A stretch of DNA of 64,000 nucleotides, taken from positions 823,443-887,442 of the forward strand of contig NZ_LGKO01000005.1 in the NCBI RefSeq assembly GCF_001306145.1. Reading direction: 5' to 3'. The notes below the pieces were generated by a model that was not told the DNA's origin, made no database searches, and saw only the letters and a list, made by a program, of their open reading frames with translations. Position 1 is the first letter of the stretch; every line of letters starts with the position of its first letter. Positions 25,829 to 34,970 of this stretch are shown here, piece by piece. The position numbers and the translations under genes were made by a program. The DNA comes from Thermanaerothrix daxensis. Lineage in GTDB: Bacteria > Chloroflexota > Anaerolineae > Anaerolineales > Anaerolineaceae.

Positions 25829-27175
25829 ATGAGTACCCCTGCTCGCCCCGGTACAACCGGCAATACCTCACTGCCCCCGGTTGAGCCTCCTCCTTTTGTT
25901 CCACCTCCGATCACTCGAATTGACGAAACCGGTCTCTCTCCTCTCTGGCTGCAAGATCTGGTGCTTAAGATCTTCTATTTCCAGGGATACATGAGCGGTT
26001 TTAAGGTGGCGGAGGAGATCGCCTTACCTTTTACAGGGGTGGTGGATCAGATCCTGGATGCATTGAAACGTGAAAAATGCATCGAGGTGCGCACTTCGCA
26101 GATGGGTTTAGGGGAGGGCGCGTATGTTTATGGAATTACAGGTGTTGGCATTGCACGCGCGCGAGAAGCACTGGAACGCAGCCAATATGCGGGTCCTGCA
26201 CCGGTGCCCTTGCACGCCTATAACGAGGCAATTCGTAAACAGAGTCGAGGGCGTCTTCAGGTAACCAGCCGTCTCCTGCGCCAGGTGCTCTCTCATCTGG
26301 TTCTTTCCGAAAGCACTTATCAGCGAATTGGACCGGCGGTCAATTCGGGCACTTCAATTTTCCTTTATGGCCCACCTGGTAACGGTAAAACCTCGGTAGC
26401 CCGCGCCATTGGGGATTTGATCCAGGTGCAGAGCATGTATATCCCGTACGCGCTTTATGTAGATGGCCAGGTTATAAAACTTTATGATTCGGTAAATCAC
26501 CAGCGCGTGCCTGAAGAAAACGTAGCCCAGGGAACTGGTGCGCTGCGCACCGGTGCAAGACGCGACCCCCGCTGGGTGTTGATCCGACGCCCGTTCATTG
26601 TAACCGGCGGAGAACTCACCCTGGCTGGTCTGGATCTGGTCTTTGATGATACGCTGAAATATTACGAGGCCCCGTTCCAGGTTAAGGCAAACGGAGGCAT
26701 TCTGTTGATTGACGATTTCGGGCGTCAGCTAGTACGTCCGCGCGATCTGCTGAATCGCTGGATTGTGCCGCTTGAAAATCGCATTGATTACATGACTCTG
26801 CACACCGGACGAAAGTTTGAGATTCCGTTTGATGTGCTGGTCATTTTCTCCACCAATATTCCTCCTAAGGACTTGGTAGATGAGGCGTTCCTAAGACGCT
26901 TGCGTCATAAGATTGAGATCCAAGATCCTTCTTACGAAGAGTATCGTGAGATTTTCCGTCGTGTGGCCGCTCAAAAAGGGGTCAAATACAGCGACCAGGG
27001 TCTGGCTTATCTGCTACAGGAACACTATATCAAACGCAACCGCAAACTACGCGCTTCCCACCCGCGAGATTTATGCGATCAGATTCTGGATATCTCGCGC
27101 TATCTGGGTGTAGAGCCAGAAATGAGCACCGATCTCATTGATCGGGCAGCAGAATCTTACTTTGTTGAGTTGTGA
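25829..27175 (+). CDS. AAA family ATPase with N-terminal winged-helix-like region, function unknown
   Basis: The protein has 448 residues. A proline-rich start (to about 35) precedes a predicted winged-helix-like region (about 40-115, LKIFYFQGYMSGFKVAEEI). The AAA core follows with Walker A GPPGNGKTS, Walker B GGILLIDDFG, sensor 1 FSTN and an arginine-rich FLRRLRHKIE. A C-terminal helical lid ends the protein. I know similar ATPases of unassigned function in several phyla. Its stop overlaps the next gene by 4 bases (GTGA), and a third gene follows with ATGA, so the three are one coupled operon. A TGCTATAAT box at 25773-25781 may drive it. Confidence 0.8.
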   Translation: MSTPARPGTTGNTSLPPVEPPPFVPPPITRIDETGLSPLWLQDLVLKIFYFQGYMSGFKVAEEIALPFTGVVDQILDALKREKCIEVRTSQMGLGEGAYVYGITGVGIARAREALERSQYAGPAPVPLHAYNEAIRKQSRGRLQVTSRLLRQVLSHLVLSESTYQRIGPAVNSGTSIFLYGPPGNGKTSVARAIGDLIQVQSMYIPYALYVDGQVIKLYDSVNHQRVPEENVAQGTGALRTGARRDPRWVLIRRPFIVTGGELTLAGLDLVFDDTLKYYEAPFQVKANGGILLIDDFGRQLVRPRDLLNRWIVPLENRIDYMTLHTGRKFEIPFDVLVIFSTNIPPKDLVDEAFLRRLRHKIEIQDPSYEEYREIFRRVAAQKGVKYSDQGLAYLLQEHYIKRNRKLRASHPRDLCDQILDISRYLGVEPEMSTDLIDRAAESYFVEL

Positions 27176-27972
27176 GTATGTTGGAGAAGTTGCCTCAACC
27201 TGTCATTTTTGCGCATCGCGGAGCCTCGGCATACGCTCCGGAGAATACCCTGGCAGCCTTCCGTCTGGCGGCTAAGCAAGGTGTGGAAGCCATTGAGTTG
27301 GATGCGAAACTAACCGCCGATGGCGAGGTGGTGGTCATCCACGATATGACTGTTGACCGCACGACTAACGGTCATGGGGAAGTACGCCGCTTACGCCTTG
27401 AGGAAATCAGAAGGTTGGATGCGGGGTCCTTCTTCTCAGAGGCTTATCGTGGCGAGAAGGTCCCCTTATTACGCGAAGTATTTGAAGAATTAGGTCAACG
27501 CTTGTTTATCAATGTGGAATTAACCAACTACAATGCTCCGCTGGATCCCCTCCCAGTCAAGGTGGCGCAGTTAGTCCGTGAATATCACCTGGAGGAACGC
27601 GTTCTTTTCTCCTCGTTTAATCCCTGGAACCTGCTCCGTATTCGTCGCCGACTACCAGAATGTCCGGTGGCTTTGCTGGCCCTGGAGGGACGCTCGGGCT
27701 GGTTAGCGCGTTCTGACCTGATGCACTGGGTTTCACCGCGCATTATTCACCCCTATTTTGCCGACGTCACCCCTGAATGGATAAGGCACGCGCATCAACG
27801 TGGACGGCGTATTCACGTTTGGACGGTCAACCGGGCAGAGGATCTGGAGACTCTTTTCCGTTGGGGGGTGGATGGGGTGTTTACGGATGATCCGATTCTG
27901 GCTATGCAGATTCGCTCTCGGGTGAAGGGGCTTGAGGCTGGCTCCGTGGACGAGGTGGTTGCGAGGTTATGA
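27172..27972 (+). CDS. Glycerophosphodiester phosphodiesterase family protein
   Basis: The 266-residue (beta/alpha)8 enzyme hydrolyses glycerophosphodiesters to an alcohol and glycerol-3-phosphate. It has FAHRGASAYAPENTL, the metal-binding Glu-Asp pair in AIELDAKLTADG, VVIHDMTVDRTT, and C-terminal VDGVFTDDP. There is no signal peptide, so it should be cytoplasmic. The GTG at 27172 overlaps the previous stop as GTGA; an ATG at 27178 is the alternative start. Its stop overlaps the GH3-like gene. Confidence 0.92.
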   Translation: MSMLEKLPQPVIFAHRGASAYAPENTLAAFRLAAKQGVEAIELDAKLTADGEVVVIHDMTVDRTTNGHGEVRRLRLEEIRRLDAGSFFSEAYRGEKVPLLREVFEELGQRLFINVELTNYNAPLDPLPVKVAQLVREYHLEERVLFSSFNPWNLLRIRRRLPECPVALLALEGRSGWLARSDLMHWVSPRIIHPYFADVTPEWIRHAHQRGRRIHVWTVNRAEDLETLFRWGVDGVFTDDPILAMQIRSRVKGLEAGSVDEVVARL

Positions 27973-30857
27973 GTCGAGGTAGGCAGACTAAGATTGAAGA
28001 TGAGCGCGCGAACCGGTACTGGGGGTGGGTGGTGCGTATTGGTTTGCTAATCCTTGCTCTAATGGCTCTTTTAGGTGGATCACCCACGCCGAGTCTTGCT
28101 CAAACTTCCCCCAATAGCGCTGAGGCACGTGCGCGTGAACTTTTGGCTCGTCTTTCGCCCGAGGAAAAGGTGGGGCAATTGTTCCTGGTGGGGTTTCAAG
28201 GCCGTGATGTCAGCCCGGGCACGCCGATTCATACGCTTATTACCCGCTACCATATTGGGGGTGTGGTTCTCAGTGCTGCCAATGATAACTTCACGGGCCC
28301 CGAAGGTACGGTGGCCCAAACTGCGGCTTTGATTCGCAATCTGCAGCAGGTGGCATGGGATATCACTCAGACCCCTGCTATGGATGTTCGAAGTGGGCAG
28401 CCCCTAGCTCTAACCTACATTCCCTTGTTGGTGGGAATTTCGCAGGAGGGGGATTTATATCCCAATGATCAAATTTTCAATGGGGTGACCCCCTTGCCCA
28501 GTGCCATGGCAGTGGGTGCCACCTGGAAACCGGCACTGGCTGAACAAGTGGGGCAGGTTCTGGGAAAAGAACTTTATGCCCTGGGGTTTAACCTCTACCT
28601 TGGTCCATCCTTGGACGTGTTGGATGTGCCGAATCTGGGCATCAGCGGTGAAGATTTGGGAACACGCACGTTTGGTGGTGATCCTTATTGGGTAGGTGAG
28701 ATGGGAAAGGCGTTCATTCGAGGGGTGCACGCCGGGAGCAACGGGCGAATTGCGGTCATAGCGAAGCATTTTCCGGGTCAGGGCAGTTCCGATCGTTCAC
28801 CCGAAGAAGAGGTGGCCACGGTCAGGAAATCGCTGGAACAACTTAAGCAAGTTGAACTGGCACCTTTCTTTGCGGTGACCCAGGCGCTTCCTGGAAATCC
28901 TATTTCGCCAGATGGGGTACTCGTCTCGCATATTCGCTACCAGGGATTTCAAGGGAATATTCGTGCCAGCACACGCCCGATCTCATTAGATGCCACGGCG
29001 CTGGAACAATTGCTCAAACTTGAGCCGATTGGCATCTGGTATCAGGGGGGTGGGCTGATCATTAGCGACAACCTGGGAAGCAATGCGGTAAAGCGCTTTT
29101 TTGATCCAACTGGCCAGAATTTTGACCCGCGTTTGGTAGCGCGCACAGCATTTCTGGCGGGCAATGATCTGCTTTACCTGAATAATTTTGTAGGGTCAGG
29201 AGATACAGATGCCTTCGACTCAATTGCGAAGACGCTGGATGCTTTTGTTCAGAAATATCTGGAAGATCCAGCCTTCGCGGAGAGGGTGGACGCTTCGGTA
29301 TTGCGCATCCTTACCCTCAAATTTCGTTTGTATCCTTCGTTTGTGCTGGAAGATGTGATTCCCGAAGCAATTGCTTTGAACGAGGTAGGGCGCTCTCAAT
29401 CTGTTGTCTTTGAAGTTGCCCGTCAATCTGTTACCCTGCTCAGCCCAGATGCGGCAGACTTAAGTGATGCCCTGCCTCGTCCACCTGCCACTCGAGAAGG
29501 GATGATCTTCTTCACGGATGTAGAGAACGCCCGTCAATGCAGCACCTGCCCGGAGCAATCTGTTTTCGCTGTAGATGGATTGAAGAAGGCTATTGTGCGT
29601 CTTTACGGGCCTCAGGCAGGCGGTCAGATCAACGAAGCCTATCTTTCTGCCTATTCATTTCAGGACCTTACCGCTTATTTGAACGGCGGGCAGGAAATGA
29701 CTGCCTTGGATAACAATCTGCGTCAAGCCGAATGGGTGATTTTCTCGATCTTGAATCCACGTCGCGGGCATCCGGAAGCCAACGCCTTGCGACGATTGTT
29801 GACCGAACGTCCCGATCTGATCCGCAATAAACGGGTCATTGTATTTGCCTTCAATGCCCCCTATTATTTGGATGCTACCGACATCAGTAAGTTAACCGCC
29901 TATTATGCCGTATATAGTAAAGCGCCGCCTTTCCTGGACATGGCCGCACGCGTACTTTTTCAGGAAGTTGTGCCGGTTGGGGCGTCTCCGGTTTCAGTGC
30001 CCGGGATAGGCTACGATCTTATCACGGCGACTTCACCCGATCCAACGCAGGTGATCCCCATCATAGTGGAGCCGGTTGGGAGCGAAGGTGCCGCAATTCC
30101 CTCAAATACCCCTCAAATAACGGCAACGGAAGCCCCCTCGTTTAGAGTGGGTGACGTTATCTCCATACGTACTGGATTGATTTATGACCACAATCGTAAT
30201 CCCGTGCCGGATGGAACGGTTGTGCGGTTTATGGTCACGGCAGGGGTGGGGGAAAAGCGTATTCAACAACAGATTGAGACGGTAACCGTTCAAGGGGTGG
30301 CGCAGACCACTTACAAGATTACTGAGACCAGCCCAATTGAAATTCGCGCCGCCAGCGATCCGGCGTTGTTGTCGCAGATCATTACCATCAACATAATAAA
30401 TGGTCAGGAAGCGGCTGTAACGGCCGTTTTACCAACCACGATCCCCACTGAAGTTCCCGAGAGGACTGTGACACCTGCCGAGATCACCCCGACTCCTACT
30501 GTAGAACCCCCAACAGCCGAGGAGGAGACCTTGCCTTTCGGGGTGGGGTTGATTTCCCTGGTAGTGGTCTGGGGCATTGGTCTTGGTGTCGGGGGGATAG
30601 CCGCCAAAAAGCTTGCAATGCGTTTGGCCTATCAGCAATCTATGTTTACGATTATTGGGGGAATGGTGGCTTACGTGGCGACGTTATTGCTACCTGCCTC
30701 TCGAAGTGGTTTCTTGCAGGCCGGGTTGCCGGGGATTCTGGTAGCCATCTTATTGGGGTGTGGTGTGGGTTGGGGGCTGGGACGCTTATGGCAGGTGGCA
30801 GGAGGCCAGATGCGCACCTGGCTGGAGCATTGGCTTGGGATCAACGAATCAGAGTGA
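27969..30857 (+). CDS. Membrane-anchored GH3 (NagZ-like) protein with Ig-like domain, catalytic His missing
   Basis: The protein has 962 residues. A signal sequence ends near SLAQ (about residue 45). A GH3 beta-hexosaminidase-like domain (about 50-470) follows, then a C-terminal GH3 region, a Big_1-type immunoglobulin-like domain (about 710-800), a Thr/Pro-rich linker and three or four C-terminal helices. In NagZ the loop reads KHFPGHG followed by an Asp-His dyad. Here it is KHFPGQG (Lys266-Gly272) and the following residues are SSDRSPEEE, with no His. The candidate nucleophile Asp367 in IISDNLG is kept. It may be a binding protein or a modified enzyme. The last 17 bases overlap the kinase gene. 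Confidence 0.8.
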   Translation: MSRGRQTKIEDERANRYWGWVVRIGLLILALMALLGGSPTPSLAQTSPNSAEARARELLARLSPEEKVGQLFLVGFQGRDVSPGTPIHTLITRYHIGGVVLSAANDNFTGPEGTVAQTAALIRNLQQVAWDITQTPAMDVRSGQPLALTYIPLLVGISQEGDLYPNDQIFNGVTPLPSAMAVGATWKPALAEQVGQVLGKELYALGFNLYLGPSLDVLDVPNLGISGEDLGTRTFGGDPYWVGEMGKAFIRGVHAGSNGRIAVIAKHFPGQGSSDRSPEEEVATVRKSLEQLKQVELAPFFAVTQALPGNPISPDGVLVSHIRYQGFQGNIRASTRPISLDATALEQLLKLEPIGIWYQGGGLIISDNLGSNAVKRFFDPTGQNFDPRLVARTAFLAGNDLLYLNNFVGSGDTDAFDSIAKTLDAFVQKYLEDPAFAERVDASVLRILTLKFRLYPSFVLEDVIPEAIALNEVGRSQSVVFEVARQSVTLLSPDAADLSDALPRPPATREGMIFFTDVENARQCSTCPEQSVFAVDGLKKAIVRLYGPQAGGQINEAYLSAYSFQDLTAYLNGGQEMTALDNNLRQAEWVIFSILNPRRGHPEANALRRLLTERPDLIRNKRVIVFAFNAPYYLDATDISKLTAYYAVYSKAPPFLDMAARVLFQEVVPVGASPVSVPGIGYDLITATSPDPTQVIPIIVEPVGSEGAAIPSNTPQITATEAPSFRVGDVISIRTGLIYDHNRNPVPDGTVVRFMVTAGVGEKRIQQQIETVTVQGVAQTTYKITETSPIEIRAASDPALLSQIITINIINGQEAAVTAVLPTTIPTEVPERTVTPAEITPTPTVEPPTAEEETLPFGVGLISLVVVWGIGLGVGGIAAKKLAMRLAYQQSMFTIIGGMVAYVATLLLPASRSGFLQAGLPGILVAILLGCGVGWGLGRLWQVAGGQMRTWLEHWLGINESE

Positions 30858-31830
30858 TCATCAGCCCTAGCAGTGTCAGTGCAATGGCAGTATAAAGCAA
30901 TAAGCGCTCCGCAGGCAGTGCCAGGAAGTACCACTTAGGGTATTTGATCTGCCTTGGAAGTGAGCGGGGATAGGTTGGTCGGTCCCCAATTAAACTGAGG
31001 CGAAATTGTTCTACGCTTTCAGGGCGTTCGCTGGGATGTAAGCCCATGGCCCACAGAATGGCACGTTCGGTGCGGAGACTGATGGCAGGGTTGATTTGGC
31101 GGGGAGGAATCAGAGCCTCGGGGTTAAGGAAACGCTCTTTGGCATCCGCTGGAGGGGTGTTGGTGAGCAGGTGGTATAGCGTAGCACCAAAGGCATAAAT
31201 ATCGCTGCGGACATCGGTGTGCCCCCCGTCGCCTCCGTATTGTTCCAGAGGCGTGTAGAGGGCTGTGCCCTGACCTTGCAAGATGGTAATCGTCACTTCC
31301 CCTGGCGCCAGCATTTTGACCAAACCAAAATCCACCAATTTGAGCAATCCGCTGGGTGTGATTTTGAGATTGCTGGGCTTGATATCCCGATGCAAAATAG
31401 GAGGATTCTGGCTATGCAAGTAGGTCAAGGCATCGGCGAGCTGATTAGCCCAGTTCAGAACATCGCTTTCGGGCAAGAACTCGCGGCGGGCTTTGGCTTC
31501 CAGCATTAATGTGCGCAGGTCCTTGCCTGGAATGTAATCCATGACCAGATAGTCACGCTCTTCGACCGAAAAGAAGTCCGAAACCTTGGGAAGATTCGGG
31601 TGATCCAACCGCGCCAGGACGGTGGCTTCACGGAAAAACTGCTCTCGGGCTTCTTTGAGCAGCTCCGGAGGCAATGAACGGTCGTATTCGACTTCCTTGA
31701 GTGCACATTGACGCCCCTCCAGACGCAGGTCGTCAGCCAGATAAATATTCCCCATCCCGCCATGGCCGATGATTCGGCGGATGCGGTAGCGGTTCCGCAG
31801 AATACTCCCGGCTTTCAGGGGTAAGGGCAT
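30841..31830 (-). CDS. Serine/threonine protein kinase with C-terminal membrane helix
   Basis: The 329-residue Hanks-type kinase has glycine loop IGHGGMGNIYLAD, ATP-binding Lys in ALKEVEYD, catalytic HRDIKPSNLKI, DFGLVKM, and the substrate-lobe motif YTPLEQY. A single helix near the end (LLLYTAIALTLLGLMITLI) anchors it, with almost nothing outside the membrane, so it lacks a classical PASTA sensor domain. It is divergent from an FHA-winged-helix regulator across about 160 bases and convergent with the GH3-like gene. A kinase-to-FHA signalling pair is a reasonable inference. Confidence 0.93.
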   Translation of the reverse strand: MPLPLKAGSILRNRYRIRRIIGHGGMGNIYLADDLRLEGRQCALKEVEYDRSLPPELLKEAREQFFREATVLARLDHPNLPKVSDFFSVEERDYLVMDYIPGKDLRTLMLEAKARREFLPESDVLNWANQLADALTYLHSQNPPILHRDIKPSNLKITPSGLLKLVDFGLVKMLAPGEVTITILQGQGTALYTPLEQYGGDGGHTDVRSDIYAFGATLYHLLTNTPPADAKERFLNPEALIPPRQINPAISLRTERAILWAMGLHPSERPESVEQFRLSLIGDRPTYPRSLPRQIKYPKWYFLALPAERLLLYTAIALTLLGLMITLIR

Positions 31831-31994
31831 GGTGGTGACTTCCTGACATCATTGAGAGTGGCTGGCATCTTAATAGCGGCGTAAATGCCAACCGAAAAGG
31901 GCGTACCTTCTGTGGTCATTTTCTGTTATATTATAACTGAGGGTCGGTGGACTGTTTGAAGCGATTTCTGAGCCTGGGAGCCTGATTGAGGAAC

Positions 31995-32669
31995 ATGCTA
32001 GAAAAAGATTTGCCGCTACTTATCGGTCAGACGGGGCCATTGAACGGGCAGCGCTGGGCTATTGATCGGGTGTTAACTATTGGACGCGATGCGCAGTGTG
32101 AGGTGGTGATCCCCGATCGTCAGGTCTCCCGTTATCATGCGCGGTTGGTGCCTGATGAGGAGGGGGTGCTTTTAGAGGACTTAGGAAGCAAAAATGGGAC
32201 CTTTCGTAATGGTCAGCGTATTGAAGGTGAAGTGCGATTAGAGGATGGGGATTTGATCCAGATTGCGCTGGTGCAACATTTTGTGTTTCTGGCTTCCGAT
32301 GCCACCCTCCCTCTCCTGGAGCCATTAGTCGTACCTGGGGAGAGAGAATCTGAGCCCTGGCGGCGGCGCCTGTATTTAGACAGGCAGTCTCATCGCGTGT
32401 GGGTGGCGGGGCGCGAGGTTCTACCTCCTTTGTCGGTCCCCCAGTTTCGTCTCCTGGAACTGCTTTATGAACATCAGGGGGAAGCGGTATCACGGCAGGA
32501 AATTATTTCCGCAGTGTGGGGGAATGAGCAGGCATTGGGTGTATCCGACCAGGCGTTGGATGCGTTGGTGCGACGGTTGAGAGATCGCCTTGCTGCAAGT
32601 GATGAGTACCCATACTTGGTGACCGTGCGGGGTTACGGATTTCGTCTGGATAATCCGTTGTACCCATGA
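31995..32669 (+). CDS. FHA domain and OmpR-type winged-helix DNA-binding protein
   Basis: The protein has about 224 residues. The FHA domain (about 5-105) has the phosphothreonine-binding landmarks TIGRD, VSRYHARL and LGSKNGTF. A trans_reg_C winged helix follows (about 120-222: VPQFRLLELLYEH, VSRQEIISAVWG, LDALVRRLRDRL, TVRGYGFRL). Thus FHA takes the place of a receiver domain, implying control by threonine phosphorylation. An in-frame TTG at 31986 has GGGAG 5 bases upstream; the ATG at 31995 has GAGG close before it. Either may be the start. Confidence 0.85.
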   Translation: MLEKDLPLLIGQTGPLNGQRWAIDRVLTIGRDAQCEVVIPDRQVSRYHARLVPDEEGVLLEDLGSKNGTFRNGQRIEGEVRLEDGDLIQIALVQHFVFLASDATLPLLEPLVVPGERESEPWRRRLYLDRQSHRVWVAGREVLPPLSVPQFRLLELLYEHQGEAVSRQEIISAVWGNEQALGVSDQALDALVRRLRDRLAASDEYPYLVTVRGYGFRLDNPLYP

Positions 32670-32699
32670 ATTTGAAAAGCAACTGTTAGGTATGGAGAA

Positions 32700-32728
32700 T
32701 TGACGAGAGAGCCAGCGGCGATTAAGAT
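32700..32728 (+). promoter_or_regulatory. Promoter of the membrane protein gene at 32.8 kb
   Basis: TTGACG (32700-32705), 17-base spacer, TAAGAT (32723-32728). A start site near 32735 would exclude the GTG at 32732 and supports the GTG at 32798 as start codon. Confidence 0.5.
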
Positions 32729-32797
32729 AAAGTGCAGAAACCTGAGAGTCCGTCGTTGCCAGAGTCATTGAATGCCAAGATAAGGGGTGGGAAAATT

Positions 32798-33637
32798 GTG
32801 AAGCGAAAAAATCGAAAGTCCGCTACACAAAATACGGGGGCATCTATTCAGGAAGGGACAAAGTCCAATCTCAAATCCACACGGCGCTCGGGGGGATTGG
32901 CGATTGATTCTGATCCGGTTGAAGCGGTTCCCTCTGCCGCTGGGGTCTCGGAGCGCACGGTGCCCGTGCGTTTTCTGCTTGGGGTGTTGGGAGGAGGCCC
33001 GATTGGCTTAACCCGTGATCTTTCCAGTAAATTCTGGGATGGCCTGATCCCAATGGCGGCACTTGTGTTGCTAACGCTTGTATTGCATATGCTGGCCGCC
33101 CCTATTCAGGGGTTTTGGGGGAATTCGGGGTTGTTGGTTTATTTGGTTTCTTTACTAGGCCTGGGAGTGGTATTGCTCAATCATGCCATTCTCCAGACAT
33201 ACTCGGAAATTGCGCGGGGGTGGCTGGGGCTTGCCAGTGGGATTGTGATGTGGTACGTGATCTTGCTCAGTGAAAAAATCGGGGGTGCCCAAATACCGGG
33301 AGCCACTATTCTCTTGCTATTGGTTGTTATTGGGTTGGTTAGTGCTATTTTGTGGAAATCAGTGTTTCCTATCGGGATCAAGTTCTTTGTCCTCAGTGTA
33401 TTCCTGGCTGCGGTTGCCCGCTTCTGGATCACTTCCCAGCAACTTATGGCTACAGCATGGCCGTTATTTAACTCTAGCTTGATCATTTCGGGCTACGTGG
33501 CCCTGGCGGCGTTGGTGTTCGTTTTGGTGTGGATCATTGTGTTGAGCAAGGAGCGCACCCAACGTTTGTGGGCAGCAATGTGGGGCTGGTTCTGGGCCTT
33601 ACAAGTACTCTCGGTGTTTCTAGGTAAACCCCTTTAG
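32798..33637 (+). CDS. Membrane protein of unknown function, about seven helices
   Basis: From the GTG at 32798 the protein has 279 residues: a basic, Ser/Thr-rich N-terminal tail of about 50 residues and then about seven hydrophobic helices with the organisation of the Yip1 or DUF-type multi-pass proteins. I do not recognise the family. The frame is open back to 32732, but the promoter position argues for the later start, which has AAGGGG about 10 bases upstream. It follows the FHA regulator by about 130 bases and stops 1 base from the convergent GT4 gene. Confidence 0.65.
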   Translation: MKRKNRKSATQNTGASIQEGTKSNLKSTRRSGGLAIDSDPVEAVPSAAGVSERTVPVRFLLGVLGGGPIGLTRDLSSKFWDGLIPMAALVLLTLVLHMLAAPIQGFWGNSGLLVYLVSLLGLGVVLLNHAILQTYSEIARGWLGLASGIVMWYVILLSEKIGGAQIPGATILLLLVVIGLVSAILWKSVFPIGIKFFVLSVFLAAVARFWITSQQLMATAWPLFNSSLIISGYVALAALVFVLVWIIVLSKERTQRLWAAMWGWFWALQVLSVFLGKPL

Positions 33638-33638
33638 T

Positions 33639-34922
33639 TTAGATAGGAGTCGCTGTCACGACGCCGGGTGGAGCCGCCTGAAGGGTAAGCAGTCGGTCAT
33701 AGACCTGGATGATCTGGCGGGTAATCTCGGCCCAGGCGTAGGGTTGTGCGCGTTCCACGGCGCGTTTCCCCATTTGTTCACGCAGGTTGGCATCCAGAAT
33801 CAGTTGAGTTAAGCGATCAGCAAGCAAAGCAGGCTCCCCATCGGGTATAACAAAACCGGTTATTCCATCTTTTACCAGGAAAGGCAAACCGCCTACCTGC
33901 GAGGCAATGACAGGGGTACCACATGCCATGGCTTCGAGGGCCACCATACCGAAGGATTCATAGTGGGAAGGGAGCACTAAAACATCGGCAGCAGAGTAAT
34001 AATACGGCAGCGATTCTTGGGCTTGCTTACCGAGAAAGAGCACCACGTCTTTAACCCCAAGTTGTTTGGTCAGCCATTGCAAGCGGGCCATTTCGGAGTC
34101 CATTTGCTGAGCATCTGCTGAGGGATCGCCCCCGATAATCGCCAGATAGTGGGGACAACACGTCAGGCGTCCAGTGTCCTGGATCAGCCGCAGGGCGCGG
34201 ATCAGGGTCTCTATTCCTTTCAGGGGTTCGATGCGCCCCACAAAAAGGATCATTCTTGCCTCGGCAGGCACCCCCACAAAGGCACGTGCTTCATCCTTAG
34301 GAATGGGGTAGAAACGCCCTAAATCCACACCCGGGGGAATGATGGAGATTTTCCGGGAGTCCGCATGATACAAAAATTCCAGTTGGGCCTTTTCGGCAGG
34401 GGTAGCAGCGATGATATGATCAACAGTTTGAACCAGATGGGCTTCTTTTTCTAACCGGAGCGGCGACTCGCGTTCAGAAGGGGAGCGGGCTACCCGGTTT
34501 TTCATCACGCCGAGGGTATGGAACATGTGTACTACGGGTGTGTTCCATTCATTTCTCAATCTCTCGGCTGCCAGGCCTGAAAGCCAATAGTGGCTGTGTA
34601 CGAGATGGTATTGAATGTGTTTATTCTGGGCAAATTCCAGAATGCCGCGCGTGAAGTCATCAAGGTAGGTGTAGAGATCCGATTTAGGGAGGGGCTCTTC
34701 TGGGCCGGCAGGCACGTGAACAACGCGATTCCCATAGCCCAGGTTATGCAAAACGTGAGGGACGTGCTCATCTTGGGAGCGCGTGAATACATCCACATGT
34801 ATGCCCATTTGCCCCAGATGACGGGTAAGTTCGGCGACATAGACATTCATCCCCCCGGTATCTTTGCCACCAAGCGTAGCCAGGGGGCAGGTATGATAAG
34901 AGATCATGGCAACGTGCAGCAT
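33639..34922 (-). CDS. Family 4 glycosyltransferase, MshA-like
   Basis: The 427-residue GT-B protein begins with GGKDTGGMNVYVAEL, the N-terminal loop of MshA and sucrose-phosphate synthase relatives. VHSHYWLSG, the nucleotide-sugar site FVGRIEPLKG, and ESFGMVALEAMACGTPVIA follow. The donor is probably a UDP- or GDP-sugar. MshA itself makes a mycothiol precursor in Actinobacteria; nothing else here points to mycothiol, so the acceptor remains unknown. It is divergent from tRNA-Thr. Confidence 0.9.
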   Translation of the reverse strand: MLHVAMISYHTCPLATLGGKDTGGMNVYVAELTRHLGQMGIHVDVFTRSQDEHVPHVLHNLGYGNRVVHVPAGPEEPLPKSDLYTYLDDFTRGILEFAQNKHIQYHLVHSHYWLSGLAAERLRNEWNTPVVHMFHTLGVMKNRVARSPSERESPLRLEKEAHLVQTVDHIIAATPAEKAQLEFLYHADSRKISIIPPGVDLGRFYPIPKDEARAFVGVPAEARMILFVGRIEPLKGIETLIRALRLIQDTGRLTCCPHYLAIIGGDPSADAQQMDSEMARLQWLTKQLGVKDVVLFLGKQAQESLPYYYSAADVLVLPSHYESFGMVALEAMACGTPVIASQVGGLPFLVKDGITGFVIPDGEPALLADRLTQLILDANLREQMGKRAVERAQPYAWAEITRQIIQVYDRLLTLQAAPPGVVTATPI

Positions 34923-34931
34923 TGTAAAACC

Positions 34932-34961
34932 TTGTCGAAAACTTCACTCCTGAGATATAAT
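34932..34961 (+). promoter_or_regulatory. Promoter of tRNA-Thr
   Basis: TTGTCG (34932-34937), 18-base spacer, TATAAT (34956-34961). The mature tRNA starts 9 bases after the -10 box, so the primary transcript has almost no 5-prime trailer. Confidence 0.6.
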
Positions 34962-34970
34962 TTTGACCGC

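Noticed and set aside
33639..34922. Mycothiol synthesis gene mshA
   Set aside because: The N-terminal loop is shared by several GT4 families, and no other mycothiol gene is present; only a general GT4 call is safe.
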